A DNA stretch of 35,333 nucleotides from Anaerolineales bacterium (GTDB taxonomy: Bacteria > Chloroflexota > Anaerolineae > Anaerolineales > UBA4823): contig JAFGQI010000062.1 in NCBI GenBank assembly GCA_016935755.1, forward strand, positions 1 through 35,333, given 5' to 3'. Made by a program: the position numbers and the translations under genes. This document shows positions 16,832 through 24,259 of this stretch, one piece after another. The notes beneath the pieces were generated by a model. That model had not been told where the DNA came from and ran no database searches. It saw nothing but the letters and a program-made list of their open reading frames with translations. Each line of letters opens with the position of its first letter. Position 1 is the stretch's first letter.

Positions 16832-16860
16832 GTGACAACTGGGCTTGTGCGGGCTATACT
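16832..16860 (+). promoter_or_regulatory. Promoter for the small protein / RPH-like enzyme unit
   Basis: GTGACA (16832-16837) and TATACT (16855-16860) are 17 bases apart, each one mismatch from consensus. Transcription should begin near 16867, about 57 bases before the ATG at 16924. Confidence 0.6.
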
Positions 16861-16923
16861 GGGTGCATCCCGGGCAGGAGTGCTCTACCAGGCTTTCTAA
16901 ACTCCTTCTGGGAAAGAGGCAGG

Positions 16924-17151
16924 ATGGATCAGGAACAGACTGTTTACCGGATTTGTGTGCAGGGTCAGTTGGACCCGCGCTGGTCGGAATGGTTTGCCGG
17001 GCTGGAGATCACCGCCAATCCGCAATCCCCCGGCCAGACAGTGCTCAGCGGGCCAGTGCGCGACCAGGCTGCCTTGCGCGGCTTGCTGAATAAACTTTGG
17101 GACCTGAACCTGATCATCGTATCGGTCGATCTTCAAGGAGATGCAAAATGA
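16924..17151 (+). CDS. Small conserved protein (75 residues), coupled to the RPH-like gene
   Basis: The 75-residue protein reads YRICVQGQLDPRWSEWFAGLEI near the N-terminus and PVRDQAALRGLLNKLWDLNLIIVSV near the C-terminus. I recognise this as a widespread small family ('V-x-G-x-L-D-x-x-W-S-x-W-F-x-G-L ... G-P-V-x-D-Q-A-A-L-x-G-L-L-x-K-x-x-D-L') found in actinobacteria and Chloroflexota, with no known function to my knowledge. The fold is predicted to be a compact alpha/beta domain. GAGG lies a few bases upstream of the start. Its stop overlaps the start of the next gene (ATGA), so the two proteins are probably made in similar amounts and may interact. Confidence 0.75.
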   Translation: MDQEQTVYRICVQGQLDPRWSEWFAGLEITANPQSPGQTVLSGPVRDQAALRGLLNKLWDLNLIIVSVDLQGDAK

Positions 17152-19736
17152 ACCCGGAATATATTCTCTCATTATCTGACCCGCGCGCCGATTTGGCAGC
17201 GGTGGGCGGCAAGGGCGCCTCGCTGGCCCGGTTGAAAACCGCAGGTCTGCCGGTGCCGGATGGTTTTCATATCACCACCGCCGCGTACCAGAGATTTGTT
17301 GACCAGAATCAGCTTCAGCAGGCAATCCTGCAGGCGCTGGATGGTGTGAAACAGGCTGACCCGGCATCGCTAGAAACCGCCTCGCGTGCTGTCCAGGCTC
17401 TTTTCGAGCAGGGGCAGATGCCCCCGGATGTGGCTGGGGCTATCGTCAATTCCTACGCCAACCTGCCAGGGATCAACCCGGCTGTGGCGGTGCGCTCATC
17501 AGCCACCGCCGAAGACCTGCCCGATCTGTCCTTCGCCGGACAGCAAGAGACCTATCTTAACATCCAGGGAGCCGCGGCTCTGCTGGAGGCGGTCAAACGC
17601 TGTTGGGCTTCGCTCTGGACACCGCGCGCCATCGGCTACCGCCTGCAGCACCAGGTCGACCAGGGAAGTGTGCGCATAGCGGTGGTGGTACAGCTGCTCG
17701 TCCTGGCTGAGGCAGCCGGCATCCTGTTCACCGCCAATCCGATTAACGGGCTGCGAGATCAAGCCGTAATCAGCGCTGCCTGGGGGCTGGGCGAAGCGGT
17801 TGTGGGCGGTCTGGTCACCCCAGATACCCTGGTAATCGACAAAACAAATCAGCAAATCCTGGAAAAGCAGATTGCTGATAAACAGGTCATGACAGTTCGT
17901 GTCAATGGCAGCACGCGCGAGGAACCCGTTCCAGAGGCCCTGCGCAGCCTGCCTGTCCTGGATGACGAGCGTGCACTCGAACTCGCCCGCCTGGGAGCAG
18001 CGATCGAAAACCTCTACGGCCTTCCAATGGACATTGAGTGGGCGCTGGCGGATGGACATTATGCCATCCTGCAGGCTCGTCCGATCACCGCTCTGCCCGA
18101 AGTGGAGCTGCCCACTCCCACCGAATGGCCAATCCCAAATTCGCAGGCATATTACGCCCGCGGCAGCCTGGCCGAACACCTGCCTAATCCTGTTTCCACA
18201 CTATTCGGCACCCTGGGAATACGCCTGGCCAACCAGGCGACTCAGGAGCTGATGGAAGATTTTCTCAAAAACAAGAAGATCATTTATGAATTTAAATTGA
18301 TCAACGGATATTTCTACGCCGCCACCCGCCTGACCGCCAGGGAAGCCTGGATTTACCTCAAGATGTCCTTCTCCCAGATTGGTTCTATCCTAAGAGGTGG
18401 GAAAGAACGCTGGCAGCAAGCTGCGCTCCTGCTGAAAGATATCATCCGGAAATGGGAGCTGATCGACCTGGCTTCCCTGACTCCGTCTGAACTGCAGGAA
18501 GGCGCCTGCCAGCTGTTCCTGCAGTCTGCGCGCTTCTACACTGTCATCCAGGCAGGCACCCTGCCCTCCGCCACCTCAAGCGAAATGCTGTTTAAATTCT
18601 ATTACAACAAATACATTCGGCGAGAGGGCGACCCAAAGGCGGAAGCCTTCCTGTTCGGCTTTGATACTACCCCGCTCCAGGCAGAAAAGGCTTTGTTCGA
18701 CCTGGCAGACTGGTGCCGCACGGATTCACTCCTAAGCGACTACTTGCTCTCAACCCCCTCCAATAGATTGGCTCTCGATTTGAGCCACCCTGAACCGCCA
18801 GGCGACCTCCATCTGTCCAACTGGCAAGACTGGCGTCAGCGCTTCCAGGATTACCTTTTCACCTGGGGCGGCGGCATCTACAACTTTGATTTCGTCAACC
18901 CACTACCCTTTGAGGCGCCGGAGGTGCTGCTCGAAGCGCTCAAGATCTATCTTGATGGCAAGGGCAGCGACCCCTATGCCAGGCAAAAAGCCGCTATCGA
19001 GCTGCGCGAGTCAGCTGCCCAGAACATCCTGTCGCGGCTGCGCTGGCCGAAATGCAATCTGTTCATCAAGCTGCTCAAGTGGGCCCAGGATTGGGCATCT
19101 GTGAGGGAGAATTCCCTGGCTGATATGGGCCTCGCGCATCCGCAGATTCGCCGCCTGCTGGGCGAACTGGGCCGCCGCCTCGCTGAAGCTGGCGCCATCC
19201 GGGAAGGCGGCGACATCTACTGGCTGGAAGAGCAGGAAGTCGAGGCGCAGGCCCTGGCTCTGCAACAAGGTAAGTCGCCTGACGATTTCGCCGCGCGGGT
19301 CACCCAGCGCAAAGCTGAATGGAAGGCCAACCGACGGGCAATCCCGCCCATGGTTCTGCCGAAGGATCACCGGCTGGCAAAGCTAATGCCTTGGAGCGAG
19401 CAGCACCAGGGCGATCAGCTGATGCTCAAGGGATATGGCGCCAGCGGCGGGAAGGTAACCGCCCGCGCCTGTGTACTCCTCGGCTCGGACGATTTTCACC
19501 TGATGCAGCCTGGCGATGTGCTGGTTGCCACCACCACCACACCCGCCTGGACGCCGCTATTTACCCTGGCCTCTGCCGTGGTCACCGACATCGGCGGCCC
19601 TCTCAGCCACTCCTCGATCGTGGCGCGGGAATATGGCATCCCGGCAGTAATGGCCTGCGGTGTGGCTACCCGTCGCATCCAGACCGGTCAGATGATCACC
19701 GTGGATGGCAGCGCTGGCACAGTCACGATCGGGTAA
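17148..19736 (+). CDS. Rifampin-phosphotransferase-like dikinase (PEP-synthase-related)
   Basis: This 862-residue protein has three parts. The first is an ATP-grasp PEP/pyruvate-binding domain (about 1-330, with GGKGASLARL, VAVRSSATAEDLPDLSFAGQQETYLN and ILQARPITALPE). The second is a central ~430-residue region of unknown specificity. The third is a C-terminal swivelling phosphohistidine domain with GGPLSHSSIVAREYGIPAVM (His near 821) and ITVDGSAGTVTI. A true PEP synthase has the His domain in the middle and a TIM barrel at the end, which is missing here. The order ATP domain - substrate domain - His domain and the length match rifampin phosphotransferase. It should transfer the beta-phosphate of ATP through the His to an unknown acceptor. 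The start at 17148 has AAGGAG 7 bases upstream. Confidence 0.85.
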   Translation: MNPEYILSLSDPRADLAAVGGKGASLARLKTAGLPVPDGFHITTAAYQRFVDQNQLQQAILQALDGVKQADPASLETASRAVQALFEQGQMPPDVAGAIVNSYANLPGINPAVAVRSSATAEDLPDLSFAGQQETYLNIQGAAALLEAVKRCWASLWTPRAIGYRLQHQVDQGSVRIAVVVQLLVLAEAAGILFTANPINGLRDQAVISAAWGLGEAVVGGLVTPDTLVIDKTNQQILEKQIADKQVMTVRVNGSTREEPVPEALRSLPVLDDERALELARLGAAIENLYGLPMDIEWALADGHYAILQARPITALPEVELPTPTEWPIPNSQAYYARGSLAEHLPNPVSTLFGTLGIRLANQATQELMEDFLKNKKIIYEFKLINGYFYAATRLTAREAWIYLKMSFSQIGSILRGGKERWQQAALLLKDIIRKWELIDLASLTPSELQEGACQLFLQSARFYTVIQAGTLPSATSSEMLFKFYYNKYIRREGDPKAEAFLFGFDTTPLQAEKALFDLADWCRTDSLLSDYLLSTPSNRLALDLSHPEPPGDLHLSNWQDWRQRFQDYLFTWGGGIYNFDFVNPLPFEAPEVLLEALKIYLDGKGSDPYARQKAAIELRESAAQNILSRLRWPKCNLFIKLLKWAQDWASVRENSLADMGLAHPQIRRLLGELGRRLAEAGAIREGGDIYWLEEQEVEAQALALQQGKSPDDFAARVTQRKAEWKANRRAIPPMVLPKDHRLAKLMPWSEQHQGDQLMLKGYGASGGKVTARACVLLGSDDFHLMQPGDVLVATTTTPAWTPLFTLASAVVTDIGGPLSHSSIVAREYGIPAVMACGVATRRIQTGQMITVDGSAGTVTIG

Positions 19737-19750
19737 TTCCGGTTTCCTGC

Positions 19751-19780
19751 GGCGGAGATGGGTTGGCACCCATCTCCGCC
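19751..19780. repeat. 12-bp stem-loop between RPH-like and MFS genes
   Basis: GGCGGAGATGGG (19751-19762) and CCCATCTCCGCC (19769-19780) pair perfectly around a 6-base loop. No T-run follows on either strand, so it is not a standard terminator. It may reduce read-through or protect mRNA ends. Confidence 0.6.
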
Positions 19781-19797
19781 GTAAATAAAGAGGGATG

Positions 19798-20994
19798 ATG
19801 AAAACCACCCAGCGCAAGAACCTTTACCTGCTGGCTTTCACCCTGGTGGTGGTGATGCTGGGCTTCGGCATGATCATCCCAATCATGCCGTTCTTCATCG
19901 ACCAGTTGGGTGCCACTGGCAGCGATTTGGGTCTGCTGGTCGCCATCGCCGCCCTCACCGAGTTCACCTTTGGCCCGCTGTGGGGCAGCCTGTCCGACCG
20001 CACCGGACGCAAACCTATCCTGATGATCGGCATGTTGGGCTACGGGCTGTCCATGCTCTTTTTCGGGCTGTCCACCGAACTGTGGATGCTGTATGCTTCG
20101 CGAGCGCTGTCTGGCGTGCTCTCCTCCGCCGCCCTGGCCACCGCCATGGCTTATATTGGCGACAGCACATCTGACCAGGAGCGCGGCGGCGGGATGGGCT
20201 TGCTGGGGGCGGCGGCAGGCGCCGGGACGATCATCGGTCCCGGGTTGGGCGGTCTGCTGGGAAGTGGCTCCTACGCCCTGCCGTTCTTTGTGGCCGCGGG
20301 AATGTCGCTGGCAGCCCTGCTGCTGGTCGCCCTGCTGCTGCCCGAATCGCTCCCCCCGGAGAAACGCAGCCAGGGCAAAAGCCAGACCGGCCTGGGCAGC
20401 CTGCGCCAGCTCTGGCAGGCTCTTTTCAGCCCGATCGGCTTCCTGCTCTTCCTGGCTTTCCTGGCGACCTTCGGCACCAGCAACTTTGAATCGGTCTTCG
20501 GGCTGTACATGCTCAAGAAGCTGGATTATGGCCCGGAACAGGTGGGCGCCATCCTGACCGTGATGGGGGTGATCGCCCTGTTGGGCCGCGGCTTGCTGAC
20601 CGGCTTTGTCACCTGCCGCTGGGGCGAGGCGCGCGTCATCCAGGCTTCGCTGGTCTGCGCTGCGCTGGGCTTCGTGCTGCTGCTGCTGGCCAACAGCTTC
20701 CCGGCAGTGCTGGCTACCACCGGGCTGTACATTTCCTCCACCACCTTCCTGCGCCCATCCATCCATGCCCTGACCTCCAAACGCGCCACTCTCGGGCAGG
20801 GCGCGGCGATGGGGCTGAGCAACTCCTTTGTCAGCCTGGGGCGGGTGGTTGGCCCGATCTACGCCGGAGTGATCTTCGATATCAACCCCAGCTACCCATA
20901 TATCAGCGGGGCAGTGATTTTGTTGGTCTGTTTTGTAATCAGCCTGGTTTGGCTGAGGGGGAAAATTCCTGACCCAGGTGAAAAACGAAGCTGA
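19798..20994 (+). CDS. MFS transporter, DHA1 / TetA-like drug exporter
   Basis: This 398-residue, 12-segment membrane protein has the signature motif A between segments 2 and 3 (GPLWGSLSDRTGRKPILMIG), and its antiporter motif C region reads GAAAGAGTIIGPGLGGLLG. These are features of drug:proton antiporters of the TetA/DHA1 type. The start is uncertain: ATGs lie at 19795 and 19798 directly behind AGAGGG, and the second gives a better distance. It follows the RPH-like enzyme by 61 bases in the same direction, suggesting a shared job such as inactivation plus export of a toxic compound; the substrate is unknown. It converges with the Phd-type antitoxin gene. Confidence 0.86.
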   Translation: MKTTQRKNLYLLAFTLVVVMLGFGMIIPIMPFFIDQLGATGSDLGLLVAIAALTEFTFGPLWGSLSDRTGRKPILMIGMLGYGLSMLFFGLSTELWMLYASRALSGVLSSAALATAMAYIGDSTSDQERGGGMGLLGAAAGAGTIIGPGLGGLLGSGSYALPFFVAAGMSLAALLLVALLLPESLPPEKRSQGKSQTGLGSLRQLWQALFSPIGFLLFLAFLATFGTSNFESVFGLYMLKKLDYGPEQVGAILTVMGVIALLGRGLLTGFVTCRWGEARVIQASLVCAALGFVLLLLANSFPAVLATTGLYISSTTFLRPSIHALTSKRATLGQGAAMGLSNSFVSLGRVVGPIYAGVIFDINPSYPYISGAVILLVCFVISLVWLRGKIPDPGEKRS

Positions 20995-21012
20995 AAGCTA
21001 AAAGAAAAAACC

Positions 21013-21273
21013 TTAGCTTTGCTCGTCTTGCCAATTGATATCCTCAAAATGAACATAATTCCCCTCTTGAAACTCCTGGCGCGACTCGGCAATCCGCCGC
21101 AGAAAGCGCGGATCATGCTCCAAACGATATTCAAACCAGGCCTCTTCGTCTTCAAAGCCAATCAGGATTCCAGCTGGCTTACCATGCCGTGTGATAACGA
21201 TTGGATCCTGTTCAGCTTCCCGCAGGTAGCTAGAAAGATCATCCTTAACCAAATGCAACGCCACACGCTTCAT
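21013..21273 (-). CDS. Phd/YefM-type antitoxin
   Basis: This 86-residue protein starts with MKRVALHLVKDDLSSYLREAEQDPIVITRHGKPAGILIGFEDEEAW, the Phd/YefM pattern of a DNA-binding N-terminal domain with 'I-T-R-H-G-K-P-x-G-I-L'. An acidic, likely unstructured C-terminal half follows and would wrap the toxin. A strong GGAGGTG precedes the start by about 5 bases. It overlaps the toxin gene by 4 bases and is translated second, the reverse of the usual antitoxin-first order. With its partner it probably binds the palindrome at 21577-21595. Confidence 0.82.
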   Translation of the reverse strand: MKRVALHLVKDDLSSYLREAEQDPIVITRHGKPAGILIGFEDEEAWFEYRLEHDPRFLRRIAESRQEFQEGNYVHFEDINWQDEQS

Positions 21274-21563
21274 GAATCACCTCCAAACTGGTTAACCCAA
21301 TTCTGGCCTTCTGACTTCATCAGAACCGCATGAACCATTACCAAACCCTCTCGCACATCATAGTAAACTCTCACATCACCAACCCGCAACCGGAATTGTG
21401 GATGGGAAATCCCCTGTAGACGCTTTATCCTGCTTTTGCTTACTTTTGCCGGTTCATAACGCAGATGCGTCTCGATGGCATCCCTTACCACTGCTCGGAT
21501 ATTGGCATTCAAGTTGCCAATATCCTGATGGGCTTTCAGAGAAAAGATAATATCATAACGCAT
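21270..21563 (-). CDS. RelE/ParE-family toxin
   Basis: This 97-residue basic protein reads YDIIFSLKAHQDIGNLNANIRAVVRDAIETHL at the start, and RIKRLQGISHPQFRLRVGDVRVYYDVREGLVMVHAVLMK in its second half. The latter is the RelE/ParE core 'L-x-G-x-x-x-x-x-x-R-L-R-V-G-D-x-R-V-x-Y-x-V'. RelE members cut mRNA on the ribosome and ParE members poison gyrase; the sequence alone does not decide which. No Shine-Dalgarno is visible, and the predicted leader is only about 15 bases, while the downstream antitoxin has a strong one, so antitoxin would be made in excess. Confidence 0.82.
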   Translation of the reverse strand: MRYDIIFSLKAHQDIGNLNANIRAVVRDAIETHLRYEPAKVSKSRIKRLQGISHPQFRLRVGDVRVYYDVREGLVMVHAVLMKSEGQNWVNQFGGDS

Positions 21564-21576
21564 AGATAACCAAAAA

Positions 21577-21612
21577 CTGGCTATATTATAGCCAGATTTT
21601 GTAATAAATCAA
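21577..21612 (-). promoter_or_regulatory. Autoregulated promoter of the toxin-antitoxin pair with operator palindrome
   Basis: Minus-strand TTGATT (21612-21607) and TATAAT (21590-21585) are 16 bases apart. The -10 box lies inside a perfect 19-bp palindrome (CTGGCTATA-T-TATAGCCAG, 21577-21595), so a bound repressor would directly block RNA polymerase. This is the expected layout for a Phd/toxin autorepressor. Confidence 0.75.
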
Positions 21613-21624
21613 GTTGAATTATTG

Positions 21625-21660
21625 GGAAATTGAGAGCAGTAAACCACTCTCATCAATTTT
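21625..21660 (-). other. Weak stem-loop downstream of the hydrogenase operon
   Basis: AAATTGA and TCAATTT arms plus a GAG/CTC extension with one bulged base form a hairpin about 45 bases after the last gene of the hydrogenase operon. There is no real T-run, so termination here is only possible. Confidence 0.3.
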
Positions 21661-21704
21661 CTCAATCCAGACGGATGATAGGGAATATGTTTCGTGGTTT
21701 TATC

Positions 21705-22172
21705 TCACGCCCAGGCTGCCGCCAGCTGAATGCGCGTATATGCCAGCCGCTCCATCAAAGCCTTGGAAATCTGAGACATAGCCAGGAAACCCATCGAGCT
21801 GTCTTCCACGAACATCTGGCGCAGAGCGGGCGCGTCAATTTTGATGATCCGGCTGGGCTGGGTGGTGCGAGCATTGGCGCTGAGCACATATGGCTCAATC
21901 AAAGCGCTGATCGAAAACACCTCTCCCGGGTTGATATCGCCCATCGAATACTCTTTATCAGCAGCGCCAGATTTTTCGGATTTAGCGGTATAAAAAAGCT
22001 CGACGCTGCCTTCCAGCAGGAAATACAGCCTGTCTGCCGTCCCGCACTCGTCCAATAGCACCACCCCCTGCTCAACCGTATCTTCCTCAGAGATCATCGC
22101 AATCGCTTTCAGATGAATCTCACTGAATGGGGCAAAAAAGGGTAAACGCCTGAGTAGTTCCGGTGAGATCAT
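21705..22172 (-). CDS. Cyclic-nucleotide-binding-domain protein without DNA-binding domain
   Basis: This 155-residue protein consists of one Crp-type beta-roll: RLPFFAPFSEIHLKAIAMISEEDTVEQGVVLLDECGTADRLYFLLEGSVELF, then NPGEVFSISALIEPYVLSANARTT. There is no helix-turn-helix at the C-terminus, so it cannot act as a classic Crp/Fnr factor alone. The phosphate-binding signature of cAMP sites (G-E followed by R-S/T) is not conserved (FSISAL and VLSAN here), so the ligand may not be a cyclic nucleotide. AGGAGG is 7 bases before the start. It lies 19 bases after the hydrogenase maturation protease gene as the last gene of the hdr-mvh operon. It may sense or regulate the complex at the protein level. 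Confidence 0.8.
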   Translation of the reverse strand: MISPELLRRLPFFAPFSEIHLKAIAMISEEDTVEQGVVLLDECGTADRLYFLLEGSVELFYTAKSEKSGAADKEYSMGDINPGEVFSISALIEPYVLSANARTTQPSRIIKIDAPALRQMFVEDSSMGFLAMSQISKALMERLAYTRIQLAAAWA

Positions 22173-22191
22173 TGCGTAGCCTCCTAAAAAA

Positions 22192-22716
22192 TTAGCTCTC
22201 TTGCACCCAACGGCGCATTATCATCCAGGCTTCTTCGCCAGCCTGGGGGATGGCAGCCGTCACCGGGGCGCTGAGTTTTTCGGTGAAATCATACACGAAG
22301 GGCGATTCAATGCCCACCACCATGATTTCATCTGGCAGGTCTGCGCCCATCAAACGGCCCACCTGTAAAGCATTGAGCAGCGAAGTGTCATGCGCTGAGG
22401 CGGTGTGACTGCTTGTGTACGCAGGCAGTTCCTCCAGCCTGGCGACCACCAGGCTGCCTATCGGCCTGCTCCCAGAGTTGACGGCGTCGACAATGATCAC
22501 GCGGCGGTAGCCAACCAGCCGCTCCATCAAGCTCAGCCCGCCCAGCGAAAGGCAGTCGACTTCGATCGCCTCCGCCGGGATGGCTGCCTCACCAGCTTCT
22601 GGAGCTTCCAACCGTTGGTGAATCCATTCCGCCACGCGCCAGCCGGCGCCGTCATCTCCCAGGATAGGATTACCCAGGCCGACCACCAGGATTGCAGGGT
22701 GAGAAGAACCCATCAT
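22192..22716 (-). CDS. [NiFe] hydrogenase maturation protease (HycI/FrcD type)
   Basis: This protein of about 174 residues has the family opening VVGLGNPILGDDGAGWRVAE, the metal-binding aspartate region VIIVDAVNSGSRPIG and the histidine in SAHDTSLLNAL. These endopeptidases bind the Ni of the large-subunit precursor and clip the C-terminal peptide after insertion of the metal site. The matching cleavable tail is present in the hydrogenase large subunit encoded just upstream. The start is taken at ATG 22716 (another ATG directly follows); a TTG at 22749 lies inside a hairpin loop and is unlikely. No good Shine-Dalgarno is seen, which would suit a protease needed in small amounts. Confidence 0.87.
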   Translation of the reverse strand: MMGSSHPAILVVGLGNPILGDDGAGWRVAEWIHQRLEAPEAGEAAIPAEAIEVDCLSLGGLSLMERLVGYRRVIIVDAVNSGSRPIGSLVVARLEELPAYTSSHTASAHDTSLLNALQVGRLMGADLPDEIMVVGIESPFVYDFTEKLSAPVTAAIPQAGEEAWMIMRRWVQES

Positions 22717-22729
22717 CCCATCGTATTCT

Positions 22730-22766
22730 ATAAACCCTAAGGGTCTCAAAGACCCTTAGGGTTTAT
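22730..22766. repeat. Perfect 17-bp stem-loop between mvhA and the protease gene
   Basis: Arms ATAAACCCTAAGGGTCT (22730-22746) and its exact complement (22750-22766) enclose a 3-base loop. The hairpin starts 6 bases after the mvhA stop. No T-run follows, so it more likely protects the 3' end of the upstream mRNA or lowers expression of the protease than ends transcription completely. Confidence 0.8.
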
Positions 22767-22772
22767 TCGGTC

Positions 22773-24239
22773 TCAACAAAACTGGCTCAATACATCCACT
22801 TCATTGCCCTGCGCGTCGCGGATGGTGACTTCCAACGGCATCTGTCCGGGCAGCGAGTGGGTGGCGCAGCCAAAGCAAGGATCATAGGCGCGGAAAGCCA
22901 TCTCAACCATGTTGAGCAGGCCTTCGCGCACCACCACGCCCTTGTGGATCAAGCTGCGGGCGGCTTTATTGATCGACATGCTGATCGGGGCGTAGTTATT
23001 GGTGGTGCCCACGATCAGGTTGACCTCGGTCAGCAGGCCGCGCTCATCGGTTTTGTAGTGGTGGGTCAGCAGGCCGCGCGGCGCCTCCACGATGCCCACG
23101 CCCTCAGTCGGCTTTTCGGTCGGCACAGCGTGGAAATTCGGGGAGGTGATCTCCGGGTCGGTCGCCAGCTCGACAATACGCTCGGCGCTGTAGAGCAGCT
23201 CGATCAGCCGCGCCCAGTGGATTGCCAGTCGTTGGTGCACCGGCTTTCCCCCCAGGGTAGCGTAGAAGCGCTCGTACTGCTCCTGCGCCAGGGGTGTCGC
23301 CATGCCATCCGAAGCGTTCAGCCGAGAAAGCGGAGTGGAGAAATACACCCCCGAGTCCTTGCCATCCACAAAGCCCTTCCAGCCCACCTTCTTGAGATAG
23401 GGGAACTTCAGATAGGTCCAGGGCTCCACGCGCTCGGCAATCCACTCGGTGTATTCATGTGGAGCATACATGCCAATGCGCTCGCCGTCCGGCGCCACCA
23501 CGCTGACGCGGCCATCGTAAAAGTTGACTTTTTTATTCTCGTCCAGCAGGCCGATAGAGTAAGTCTTGTGGGTGTATATATCACCCAGGATCAGGTCGAG
23601 ATAGGCCTGGTTGCCCAGCACGATATCGCTGAACAGCTGCAGGCTGAACTGGGCGAACTCGATCCCCCAGCGGCCCATCTGCTCGATCTCCTGGCGCTGT
23701 TCCTCGGTGATGCCCTTGGTCAGCCCGCCGGGGATGGAGGTGCAGGGGTGCACCTTGCGCCCGCCGATGATTTCGACGATGTGGTGCCCATACTTGCGCG
23801 CCTGGATCACCTTCCCGCCGATCTCCAGGCCCACTTTGTGGATGATGCCCAGAATGTTGCGCTCGGCAATCGGGGCTTCCGGGCCCATGACAAAGTCCGG
23901 CCCAGCCAGGGCGTAAAAGTGGGTGGTATGGTCAGTGAAGTAGAAGCCTGAGTAGAGCAGCTCGCGCAGCTTCTTGGCTGTGGGAGGCGGGTCGACATGA
24001 TAGACCGCGTCGGCAGCCTTGGCGGCTGCCATATGGTGCGCCTCCGGGCACACCCCGCAGATGCGGTTGGTGAGCAGGGGCATCTCTTCCACCGGGCGGC
24101 CCACGCAGAAGCGCTCGAAACCGCGCAGTTCAGGGATTTGGAAATAGGTGTTGGCGACATCGCCGTCATCATTGAGGAAAATCTCGATCTTGCCGTGGCC
24201 TTCCAGCCGGGTGATAGGGTCAATCGATATGCGTTGCAT
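22773..24239 (-). CDS. mvhA: F420-non-reducing-type [NiFe] hydrogenase large subunit (MvhA)
   Basis: This 488-residue protein has the L1 motif RICGVCPEAHH (Cys61, Cys64) and the L2 motif DPCFGCATH (Cys455, Cys458, His461), the four Ni-binding cysteines. A 27-residue tail after His461 is expected to be removed by the maturation protease encoded next to it. Motifs and context with mvhG, mvhD and hdrABC place it in group 3c, the cytoplasmic hydrogenases that feed electrons from H2 into a heterodisulfide reductase for flavin-based electron bifurcation. The start at 24239 has GAGGAG about 10 bases upstream. It may also run in the H2-producing direction in a fermenter. Confidence 0.94.
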   Translation of the reverse strand: MQRISIDPITRLEGHGKIEIFLNDDGDVANTYFQIPELRGFERFCVGRPVEEMPLLTNRICGVCPEAHHMAAAKAADAVYHVDPPPTAKKLRELLYSGFYFTDHTTHFYALAGPDFVMGPEAPIAERNILGIIHKVGLEIGGKVIQARKYGHHIVEIIGGRKVHPCTSIPGGLTKGITEEQRQEIEQMGRWGIEFAQFSLQLFSDIVLGNQAYLDLILGDIYTHKTYSIGLLDENKKVNFYDGRVSVVAPDGERIGMYAPHEYTEWIAERVEPWTYLKFPYLKKVGWKGFVDGKDSGVYFSTPLSRLNASDGMATPLAQEQYERFYATLGGKPVHQRLAIHWARLIELLYSAERIVELATDPEITSPNFHAVPTEKPTEGVGIVEAPRGLLTHHYKTDERGLLTEVNLIVGTTNNYAPISMSINKAARSLIHKGVVVREGLLNMVEMAFRAYDPCFGCATHSLPGQMPLEVTIRDAQGNEVDVLSQFC

Positions 24240-24259
24240 GGTTTATATTCTCCTCACCT

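Noticed and set aside
17148..19736. Naming the 862-residue protein phosphoenolpyruvate synthase (ppsA)
   Set aside because: The phosphohistidine domain is at the C-terminus, and the PEP-binding TIM barrel of PpsA is absent.
19751..19780. Terminator after the RPH-like gene
   Set aside because: The stem is strong, but no T-run follows on either strand.
20994..21020. Terminator hairpin between the MFS and antitoxin genes (AAAGCTAA / TTAGCTTT)
   Set aside because: Only 8 A/T-rich base pairs, it overlaps both stop codons, and no T-run follows the stem.
22717..22749. Upstream TTG start for the hydrogenase maturation protease
   Set aside because: The TTG lies in the loop of a perfect 17-bp hairpin and has no ribosome-binding site. 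ATG 22716/22713 fits the family N-terminus better.
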